In this document: positions 28,159 to 37,372 of the stretch, piece after piece
How the letters are laid out: every line of letters begins with the position of its first letter
How positions within the stretch are numbered: position 1 is the first letter of the stretch
Assembly (NCBI GenBank): GCA_029706075.1
Contig: JAINUG010000477.1
Location: forward strand, 1 to 64,000
Reading direction: 5' to 3'
DNA: 64,000 nucleotides
DNA from: Aldrovandia affinis
Lineage: Eukaryota > Chordata > Actinopteri > Notacanthiformes > Halosauridae
Notes under the pieces: model-generated
Told to the model about the DNA's origin: nothing
Databases searched by the model: none
The model's input: the letters and a program-made list of their open reading frames with translations, nothing else
Program-made: the position numbers and the translations under genes

Positions 28159-30348
28159 TCACCCCATCCCTGGTTCTGCTTTAGGGTGCGCGCTTGTGTG
28201 AATCCGCTGGTGTTTCGTCAGATTACTAACTTCACTGAACCTCTTCCCACATTGGGAGCAGGGGTATGGACGCTCCCCTGTGTGAACCACTAGGTGTCGT
28301 TTCAGGTGGTACAATGTGTTGAAACACTTCCAACATTGGGAGCAGGGGTACGGACGCTCCCCTGTATGAGTTCGCTGGTGTCGTCTCAGATCCTGCAATG
28401 TGTTGAAACTCTTCCCACATTGGGAGCAGTGGTATGGACGTTCCCCTGTATGAGACCGCTGGTGTAGCATCAGTGAACTTGACAGCATGAAACTCTTCCC
28501 ACATTGGGAGCAGTGGTACGGACGCTCCCCTGTATGAGTTCGCTGGTGTCGTTTCAGGTCCTGCAATGTGTTGAAACTCTTCCCACATTGGGAGCAGTGG
28601 TAGGGACGTTCCCCTGTATGAGACCGCTGGTGTACCTTCAGTGAACTTGGATAAGTAAAACTCTTCCAACATTGGGAGCAGGGGTACGGACGCTCCCCTG
28701 TATGAGTTTGCTGGTGTCGTTTCAGATCCTGCAATGTCTTGAAACTCTTCCCACATTGGGAGCAGGGGTACGGACGCTCTCCTGTATGAGTTCGCTGCTG
28801 TACAGTCAGTAAACTTGGATAAGTGAAACTCGTCCCACACTGTGAACCTGTGTGTGACTGTGTTGCGGTGGGGAGAGACTTAGGTGGTATGGGGTGCTGA
28901 TATGTGCTGCTGGGAGGCAGTGGGTTCTCTGTTCCGTTTCCTCCAGACGTCAGAATCCTGCTGTACTCCTCTCGGTGAACCTTCTCAATGTGCTGGTGAA
29001 GTTTCACTTCCTCCATGTGCACGAATGGGCAATGGGAGCAGGTAAACACCTGACACGACACCTCAGAAAGGTGTCCTGAGGAGAGAGAAGGCGTAAAGGA
29101 GATATTAAGCTTTTTGGAAATATAAAAGTAAGCAGGTGCTGATAAACCCAACCGTAATTGAGAGAAAGTACAAATGGATACAATGCTGAAGACTAAACGA
29201 GAAAAGTGAGGATTTATATTAGAAGTGTTACATTGAACCTCCAGGCCCATCTCCTCCCTATTTCAGGGTTCCCCTACAGACAAAATCATGTCAGTCGAAT
29301 AGGCACCTCAGTGATAAAGCAGAAATCATCTCAATATTGGTTTCATACAACCTTCAATGTCCAATAATGGTGCGTAAGGACTGTTGTCTTGTTTCTTGTT
29401 AAATGTTCTGCATTGCCACCAGCTAACCCTCTCCAGATCTGTGCTAGACTTCCCTTTCCTCTGTTTGCTAAATGATTACATCCCCTTTCTATTGGCTGAC
29501 AATGCCATGACTGGAATTAGTGATGTCTAGGCTAAAGGGCTCAGCCTGCAGTCAGAGAAAATGATTAGCAGGGATCTTAACCTGTGCTTTGGTTCCTGGG
29601 GGTGATGACAGGAGAGCTACAGGAGGCTTCAGCACAGCTCCTGTAAAAGGCACATTATTTTGTGTAAGACAGCAATGATGAGAAGAGACATTGTCCATTT
29701 CACAACTGATTCTTACCCGTTCATTGATGAAGCTTTCAGGGGTCTTTCCAATTGGCTAATCATCTTCCTCACTGGCGAGAGCTCATGCAGTCTCCTTGGA
29801 AATCTTGTTCCCTGGTCTCTTTTGTTGGACAGGGAATGTGGAAGTGATGACACAGGAACTGAGATATTTCTGAATTCAAGTCGGTGAATCAGCACTCTCG
29901 GCTGCAATAACAACATGACACGAGTGGACAGTTCCCCTTCCTGTTGCCCACATTCAGATTTTACTCCATTCTTCTCCCTTGTGTCAGTTAGGGCCGTTTG
30001 ATTGTTTAAATCTCTCTCTTGTTCAATCCTCTCTTTTTCTTTCTCCCTCCAAAGTCCCTCTTCAACTCTCACACCATCCTCCCTCTCCATTTTCACACTC
30101 ACACACCTCTCTCCTTCCTCTTCCTTCATGTTGAACAGTATGTTTCTTTCCTCCCTGCTCATCCCATATCCAGTCTTCCTCTCTTTCCTGTCCTCTGTGT
30201 TTTCACTAGTGTTCAGACTTGATCTCGGCTCCACCCCTGTATAATCTGTGCTGTCCATCACAGATTCTTCCTTCATGTCTTCATAAGGACAAGACAAGTG
30301 TGGGCAGCTCCTCCCCTTCCTGTTGTCTGCATTCTGATTATACTCCAT
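28159..30348 (-). CDS. ZNF copy C: C2H2 zinc-finger protein, intact three-exon coding region
   Basis: Coding exons are 30,348-29,717, 29,595-29,582 (14-nt microexon) and 29,075-28,159, giving about 520 residues. The start [11 protein letters not shown] is the first ATG conserved in all copies; a tiny MQAD uORF precedes it. The N-terminal domain (about 1-140) is acidic and lysine-rich with SUMO-consensus motifs at K26, K75, K86 and K130. After the microexon comes an atypical finger (FTCSHCPF...H...H), a proline-rich linker, one degenerate finger (first Cys and first His lost), and seven canonical C2H2 fingers joined by TGERPY linkers. The tail ends [13 protein letters not shown]. It is probably a nuclear DNA-binding protein. 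A repressor role is inferred from family behaviour, and the DNA target is unknown. It is neither KRAB nor SCAN. Confidence 0.85.
29582..29595 (-). other. 14-nt microexon of ZNF copy C
   Basis: On the minus strand, CACCCCCAG precedes GAACCAAAGCACAG, followed by GTTAAG. Joining exon 2 (phase 2) to this exon and then to GACACC gives MNGNQSTGHLSEV in frame. Skipping it gives a stop within five codons. Confidence 0.75.
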
Positions 30349-30781
30349 TCTTCTCCCCTCTGTCAGTCTGCTTGCATCATTCAGAGGTAGCAGTCTCAGG
30401 AGGCAGTGCTAAAAAATTAAAAGGCACTGTAGAATTACTTCAGAGAATGTTTGCACTAAATAATGCCTTGGGACATATCTTGAAAGGAAGGATGGGCAAA
30501 TGGTGTCAAAAAGCAGCTGTCTTCACAAACATTGTTTTGTACTACATTTATAACATTTAATTTCAGAATACACAGTGAGCTAGCAATCTAGCTGTATTGT
30601 CAGAAGCTTACTTGCTTGCTGGTATGTGTTCTGGACCGATGTGTTATGTGAACCAAATATTTTATTTTACAAGATTTAAGCGAAAACGCTCTTCGTTTTC
30701 CTCGATTCCCCAAATCGCTTGTCAAACATTTGCAGTTTATGTTAATTGGTTGAGTTACGATACAGAATTCTATCAGAATTT

Positions 30782-31985
30782 TGTAGCTGCAGCCATTTCC
30801 TTGTGCAGCCCATTGGGCTGCCACAATACATTAGAAACAGCCTGTCATATGGTAATACTGTTATGGGCTATGACATTCTGTTATGTACATGCACTGTGAT
30901 TTGGCTCTATGGAAGACATTTTTCACTCTAAATATGCTTTAAAAGCAGGCATATCTAATTTTGACAATCACATATCCATTCCTGCTAACTGTTACCCAAT
31001 GTAATAGCACTGTAATATTTGGCAGCTAGCCTAGCCACAGGAAGGCTAGCTGCCCTCCATCTTGTTTGTTTGTACCATCGAAGGTGGCTAAGCTAGGTAG
31101 CTGCAGGCTAAAGAGCTACCGTATGTCCCAGGAGCCCTTGCAGCCAGGTAAGCCATAAATGTCTAGCTAGCTATATTCACAGATGTTCAAACGTGGTAAT
31201 CGATATATTGTTTGAGTGAAAACCCATTTTCCCTTCGTATGAATGATGTTTATATGATTGTGTGTCACATCGCCCACCGTCATTGGATTGTGTATGTGTG
31301 TAGAATGACTCCCGTATGAAAGACAAGCAACGATAAGCCAATTTCCCCAACTTCCTTGTTCCATCAACGAAATTAACTTCCGCTGGGTAACGTATGGGAA
31401 AATAGCGTTTTATTTAGTGATGTCTCCAACAACTTTATCGGCCATTTTGGCCAATGTCAGTACCCTGGTTAATGGGAAGGGACATCAGGGAATCTAGCTA
31501 GCTAAGTTTGCCCCTTTAAAGCACTTGGATGACCGCTAACTTGCCATTTTACGGGCCGTCATTCACTCCTATAGGAATGAATGGGAAAATGGTGTTTTAT
31601 TAACGATGCTTTAAACAACTATCGGCCATGTTTTGTCACTTGCAAAGCACCAGGGAGACCGAGGGTTTCCACAGCCCAAAATAGCTAGCTAGCTAGCTAG
31701 CAACCAGAAGTTGTTCTCCCCAGCGACTGAATTCAAAATGGCGGTGCGATATCGGCTTATTGTACTTCAAGTCTCTCGACTCTTGATTCTGTGGTGTTCA
31801 CCACTACAGTACTATAGCCTACTTTTTCCATCACATCTCCAACCACTTGGTGTGCAAGAAGTCTTCCACTGGGTAAATGTTACGGGTGAATTCTACTTGA
31901 TCCCGCATCCACGGCAACAAACAGCGTAGTTACACTCCAGGACAGTAGGTGTCGCTAGATGATCCTGTTTGAAACAGGGTAAAAC
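30782..31985. other. Unit-C-specific 1.2-kb segment of unknown origin
   Basis: The neighbouring sequence matches other ZNF units, but this stretch does not. It has long GCTAGC runs and two related blocks (31,385-31,480 and 31,565-31,640, each with GGGAAAAT(A/G)G(C/T)GTTTTATT and a following TATCGGCCAT). It also has an AAAATGGCGGTGCG motif at 31,736. I recognise no coding sequence, terminal repeats or TSD. Confidence 0.4.
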
Positions 31986-33258
31986 ACGCAACATGAGAAG
32001 AACACGTCCTACATGAAAATGGAAACACCTCAATGAGCCTCTAACGTATTTGTGGTCGCGCTTTTCCCGCTCATTTTGGTACAACAATGGCGCCGTCAAG
32101 CTAAAGCAACCAGAGGATTTCACAACTTTCCCTAAGACAGGCAGCTAAGGAGTACATGGATTCAGACCCCAGTCTTACCAGCTGAGACTGCTAGCAAGCT
32201 AGATAAACAATGGTTAGCTAGCTAAACTAATATATGCAGCCTGTGTTGCTGTATTATACATAGATTTTGGGTTTTGCTCTTGGTGTCCCGTTAACCGGTA
32301 AACCGTAATATAATGAACGTTAGCTACACATTTAGCCTGCAGTCTACTTTACCCTAGTAAATCTCTTGCTTGCCAGTAGTCTGAGCTACCTTGCTGTAGT
32401 AGGCTACGTAGCTAACTGTCTTGCTATTCTTAACTTTCTAATGTACAAACAGAAAATGTTAGCAGTCGTTACAAAATGTTGGAAGATGAATCGATTGCAG
32501 AATAAAAGCTCAAGGTGGATAGCACGCAGCTAACGTTCGGACACGGCTAACAGCTCAGCGCACTGGCTAGGAAGCGAACGTTACCTTAAAAATTGCAGAT
32601 AAACCTCCTAAAAAAACATCTGTATTCCTTTATCTAGCTTAGTACGTTTTGTTTTTCAATGTGTTTAAACATTATGAACAACGTCAGTCGTGGAAAATAG
32701 CCAGGAATTGGAGGAAAAGCCCGTTCTGTAGCCATGTTCAGTATCTGACCACATTGGAAAGCTAAACAGAAGCAACTCTACCTGCATTCTCTCTAAAAAA
32801 CTTCTGGAAAACTTGCTACGCGTATCAAAGACATTACTATTCATCTATATGTTGGTTTATAAAGCACTTGGAAGTTAGGTACTTGATCGGCTATAGTATT
32901 ACAACTAAAATATATAGCTATACAACACTTTTTAAGTACCTAGCCACTCGAATTAAGTAGCTAGCTAACGCCGCTGGATATATTCGCTGCTACGTTGTGC
33001 AAACACTGCATGCAAAATTAAAATTATACTCACCCCTGGTTTTCAGTTTTCCATGTAACTTAAAACACTGCAGCCTGAATTGTACTTGATCCGGCATTCA
33101 CAGCGATCACGATCTCGCGAGGCCATACTAATATGGTTTGGAGACACTGTTTAAAAAATGAGGGTGCATTCCGTTTGTTTGTAGATATCTGCTCGCATCT
33201 CTTACTCGATTCCACAATTAAATGTTTTATTAAACGGAAAGTCCTTGTTCATTCACGC

Positions 33259-33278
33259 GCCATCTTGTACTGACGTCA
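33259..33278 (-). promoter_or_regulatory. CRE plus YY1-like element, ZNF-C promoter
   Basis: The CRE palindrome TGACGTCA is at 33,271-33,278 and AAGATGGCGC runs on the minus strand from 33,266. A second half-CRE (TGACGT) follows at 33,288. The arrangement is conserved with unit B at 22,511-22,530. Confidence 0.55.
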
Positions 33279-33703
33279 CGCTTTTAGTGACGTTGGCGGC
33301 GAGGAATCGCTTCTACAGGACAGACGCTCGTCAACCTGGAATACATGAAATGCAACAGGCGCGCAGATGTGTGTGTGTCACTGTAAATACCAGGGCATTA
33401 ACAATGTTAATGTTCATAATTAATCAGTTATAGTTTATTTAAGAATTGTATGGTTCATAAAATGAACGTGTTGTGTCTGTACTTTAGTTCAGTACTAATA
33501 TATAGATAGCTAGTGTAATTTGTTCGACACGGTATAAAATGAACCAGCTTAAGGAAAGATTGGCTGAAGAAGTTTGAAGGTACTGGAGTTTCCCTGCTTT
33601 CATGAAAACTTTACCAACCTTGTTCAATACATTGACACCTACTAGTGTACAGAAGTGTAAGGACACCATGTTGCATAGGCTGCGCATAACCTTTGCAGAG
33701 GTA

Positions 33704-33780
33704 TACACTACTGGTCAAAAGTTTTAGAACACCCCAATTTTTACAGAAATTTAAGCAGTTCCAATGTTTGACCAATGACC
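33704..33780 (+). mobile_element. Tc1-type terminal remnant
   Basis: TACACTACTGGTCAAAAG followed by TTTTAGAACACC resembles the terminal repeat of a fish Tc1/mariner element. Only this end is visible. It is a different family from the element at 46,237. Confidence 0.5.
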
Positions 33781-34264
33781 AATGTTTCCTTTCACATTTC
33801 TCTTATCCATATTGCCCTATTCCATATTCCCCATAATGTAAGCTGCCTTACCGGTAGCTATGCGTGTTTGGAGTCGCCTCCAAAATAATTGCATGGAGAG
33901 GAGGCCAGCACGTCTGAACCACACAATTGTGCAACTGCAACAAGAGCGAATTACCACCTACACTCGAATTGTACCGCGAATTGTGTTTATCACATTCATG
34001 CATTTATAGCAATATGCAATAGTTTTACAAAGCCAGTAATGAGCGTAATCAAACTGTGCTGAAGTAATAGCTACCTCTTGAACTGCATATGAGGCAGTAA
34101 ACTCACTGTGCTCTTAAAGTCATCCTGCCTGTGATCAATAGAAATATAGATTACGAAATGCATGTAAATATAATACAGATAATGGATTGCAATGAATGCA
34201 ATAAAGAAAGCCCATGTGTTACACTGAGGCAACTAATTTCCAGAAATGATAAGCTCAGTGTATG

Positions 34265-34585
34265 ATACAAACACGTTACCATGTGCTCAAATGCAACTTT
34301 AAAAATCCACAGATAATCCGGTGTACGTCCAGATGAACAGGGACCACACCTCACCTTCGTCCCTGAAGTGGGTCACTGCCTGCGTGGCCCTCCACAACGT
34401 CTGTCTGCCTGCTGGCGATGTCCTGGAGCCAGAGGACGATGTCGATGGCGTTCAGGTCCCACCATCGTGCCCGGGGCGGAACGAGCAGCAGGGTCAGGGA
34501 GTGCGGGAGAGGCTGGCTGCCCAGCGGCCTGCCCCAGTCCAGCCTGAGCAGCTTCTGCACCATGATTATTTATATTTCTAATTTC
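34265..34585 (+). pseudogene. PIF/Harbinger transposase C-terminal fragment
   Basis: The plus-strand reading KWVTACVALHNVCLPAGD followed by an acidic EPEDDVDG stretch matches the C-terminal end of HARBI1-like DDE transposases (the 'ALHN' block). Upstream at 33,825-33,960, a decayed VWSRLQNN-like block may belong to the same element. The same fragment is at 61,821-62,159. There is no catalytic core, so it is inactive. Confidence 0.6.
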
Positions 34586-34691
34586 ATTTAAACATTTCAT
34601 TAATTTAAGTTAACTTTTTCAGTATTAATATCATTTTGGACACGGGTGGCTCTTTTTCCATTTAATGTTGTGCATTTTATATTGTACATAT

Positions 34692-35185
34692 TATGGCATC
34701 CCAGGGGGCTGCCCAAGGGAATGTCTGCCTGGCCCTTTAAATCATTGGAGCCACTGGAGCCGGAAAAGACTGCATTTCCCAGCAGCCTGCAGTCCCACAG
34801 CTGAAGCCCGTAAAGCTGGAGGACTATGGACAGCTGAAGGCAATATGGTCTGCGTTTGGTCACACTGGGAGGGAGTAGGTTGGTGGTTGTGGAGTGTTAC
34901 TTTTGGGATTGCTGTTCGTGTTTGGAGTGGATTGTTTTGAGGACCCTGTTTGTGCACCGACTTTGGACTGCTTGAGGAACTGGATTGGATTCTGGACTTG
35001 GATTAAGGACATTGACAAAGATGAAGATTGTGGACTTTGTGTTGTGAATTCCCCCGAAGACCCCACCGTTTCTGTGTTTATCAAGATTCCTTTAATAAAG
35101 GATCATTTTGTTTGTATTACTGCCTCCTCTGGGTTATTTAACTGCCGACGCCCTCTGCAAAGGTCCATGAATGTTGGACACCCCA
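34692..35185 (+). mobile_element. Probable solo LTR (unit D copy)
   Basis: A 494-bp insertion sits in the ATTGTACATAT/ATTCATA site that is uninterrupted at 17,340-17,365 and 23,015-23,030. It begins TATGGCATCCCAG (TGTGG in the 62,252 copy), ends GGACACCCCA, and is flanked by ATAT on both sides. An AATAAA near 35,093 fits an LTR polyadenylation site. There is no internal region. A Gypsy-like class is inferred from the TG...CA ends and the short TSD. Confidence 0.6.
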
Positions 35186-35229
35186 ATATATTCATACCCC
35201 CCACTCCCCAAAAGCCTGTGGCTTTAATA

Positions 35230-35575
35230 GTTTCGCCAAAACATCTTTTTGATTTCTGCACATGATATTTCATAATCAGTGATGTACTAACTTTATTCTG
35301 CCCCTGAGAACATTTTGTTTGCAGTCTTTTGAAACCACATAAAAACAATGCACTTGATGCACTACAAATACATGATATAGCACACAATGAAGAAAAAAAA
35401 AAAGGCAATTTCATTCACATTACAATAACAGAAATATGCCAATATAGTGTTGGCACACTGCCTCTTAGCTTATGCTGCTTTTCTGCAGCTAATGGTAGCT
35501 TCACAATTACATTTCAGGGTCTGTACAGGCCTACTAGGGAGTAAAGTGTGGGATCCTCAAATTACATAATGAAGC
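35230..35575. other. Unit segment shared by D and the window-end unit
   Basis: This stretch (AAAACATCTTTTTGATTTCTG onward, with an A-rich run at 35,391-35,402) recurs at 62,785-63,120. It is missing between equivalent points in units B and C. I see no gene in it and no clear ends. Confidence 0.4.
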
Positions 35576-35849
35576 TAACATTAGCCACAGCAAAGCAGCA
35601 GAAGCCATGGGGCAGTGTGCCAACACTACTGGTCCAGACTACTTACCAGTTTTAATGCAGAATTATGCCATTTGGGTGACTATCCCTGTAAAAGCAGTTA
35701 TCACAATTCATGTTTTACAACCGTTTAGAAGATATACGTGAAAGAATGAGCGAATAATCAGCACAGTGATGTGTGTTATAAACAATAAGACATCAATGAA
35801 CTATGTACATTTCATTTGTAGAATTCTGTAAAGTATGAGAAGGTTGAAG

Positions 35850-36740
35850 GTGAAGACCAGTCCTCTTCACTTTTACCTTTCATATCGGGTACTAATTTAT
35901 TTGCCCTTCTTTGTACTTATCTGAGCGCTTCTACATCTTTCCTGTAGTGTGGTGCCCAGAACTGCATGCAGTACTCCAAGTGAGGTCTGACAAGGGTATT
36001 ATAGAACACCAATATAACCTCCTTTGATTCATACTCCGTAATTTTGGCTATATATCCCACCAACGCTTAGATGTGGAGACTTTGATCAATTACAGCTCCA
36101 ATTTCTAATTAAACATATTCTTGTTCCTATGTCCTCCAACAAAATACTCCTCATATTTTTATCTCTAACATAATGCCATTTAGCAGACGCTTTTATCCAA
36201 AACAACTTACAGAAATGAATGCATACATTTTTCAGTATATGTGGTCCCAATGAGAATCAAACCCACAACTTAAGCATTGTCAGTGCCATGCTGTACCTAC
36301 TGAGCCACAGAAAACCACACATTTCTCACATGCATAACATTTAGCTATATTGAATGTCATCTTGGATTACCTTATTCAAATTCATGTTTCGGATCATCTG
36401 AAAATTTTACTACTTTGGTACCAACATCCCTATCAAGATCATTTATATAAAGAAGGAAGAGAAGAGGTCCCAGCACCGATCCCTGTGGGACTCCACTGCC
36501 AACCATGACAAGTTAGATGGGACTCCTCCTACTGTTTGTACTCAACCTTGCAGCCAATTATGAACCAACTCTGAAACAACTGCTGTAATTCCTACTAAAT
36601 TCATATATCATAAGCCTGGTTCAAGTCAAAACACTTTATAGCCTCCAAAAGTCCAGGAGGTTTTTAGGCATGAGAAAGGTTTGCCATCTGTTAAAATACT
36701 ATTACATTTCAGGAATAATTCCAACTTGTCCCTCATAACA
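35850..36740 (-). mobile_element. Old CR1 relic of unit D
   Basis: It carries the same minus-strand CR1 RT remnant as units B and C: GTGGTGCCCAGAACTGCATG and CCTGTGGGACTCCACTGCC. It contains the second-family SINE at 36,172-36,310. From 36,740 to 37,180 the sequence is plain unit spacer with no gene. Confidence 0.7.
36172..36310 (-). mobile_element. tRNA-derived SINE (second family)
   Basis: Same element and position as 15,970-16,110. It runs from TGCCATTTAGCAGACGC to CTGAGCCACAG, with a B-box-like GTGGGTTTGATTC on the minus strand. Confidence 0.75.
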
Positions 36741-37182
36741 CTATTATACTACCTTGCTTCCACGCATTTTCCCTTATATTACCTCATCTCTGATTATAAG
36801 CAAGGCTGTAAGGCAGGTTGAGTGGTTGGGGAGCTAATATTCAGAAGCTTGTCTTATTTGACACCTATTTATCTACATCAGTAATGAGTCCCGTGTTTTT
36901 CATAGAGAAGACGGGAGAGTGCACCGAACCTTAATAAGTTACAGCCATTTCTCTCGCTCCTCTTCTTTTGGTGTAATATGTAAGAACACTTTTGGTTTTT
37001 CACATAGAGGTACGATACTAATGTTTACCATATTAGCGAACACCTATTGCTGCTCTCCATCACTGGCCAGCTAGGCTGGATACCAGGTCAAACAAACAAG
37101 CCAAATTGCAATCCAAGTAGCTTTCCAAATACAACAAACAGAGTTTCAGAAGTCTGGGGTCTCGAATTCGAAGTTCGAGCAC

Positions 37183-37188
37183 TTTATT
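37183..37188 (-). terminator. Polyadenylation signal of ZNF copy D
   Basis: AATAAA on the minus strand lies about 185 nt past the stop of copy D. Its context and distance match those of copy C. Confidence 0.6.
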
Positions 37189-37372
37189 CTGATTCTCACT
37201 ACATCCACCCCTTTCCCTGAATGGTACTTCAGCCAAGTGAGCACAGGTTGGTGCAGCTTTTATACTGACTAAACAAGCAGATCTGCTTCAGGTGTGCTGC
37301 CTCGGGCTGGGCATGCAACAGTTCCAGCGGCTAAGGACTGGAGCCAACGAGCTGGAGGACACAGCTCATCGA

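Larger units (their letters stand above)
30349..33700 (-). promoter_or_regulatory. 5' region of ZNF copy C: intron 1, exon 1 and promoter
   Basis: There is no supported protein gene. A candidate acceptor TTTTTTAG lies just before exon 2 (at about 30,409). The donor GGGGTGAGT of the putative exon 1 is at 33,034/33,033. Positions 31,985-33,700 match unit B (21,128-22,940) closely. Positions 30,782-31,985 are not shared with other units and are listed separately. Confidence 0.55.

Noticed and set aside
31711..31929. Small gene starting near AAAATGGCGG
   Set aside because: A 72-codon frame with no homologue I recognise, no splice context, and present in only one unit.
34894..35265. Open frame of 123 codons near 34.9-35.3 kb (also at 62,438-62,800) as a secreted protein gene
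   Set aside because: It has a hydrophobic start, but it lies inside the repeated LTR-like insertion and runs over its boundary. No splice or promoter context supports it.
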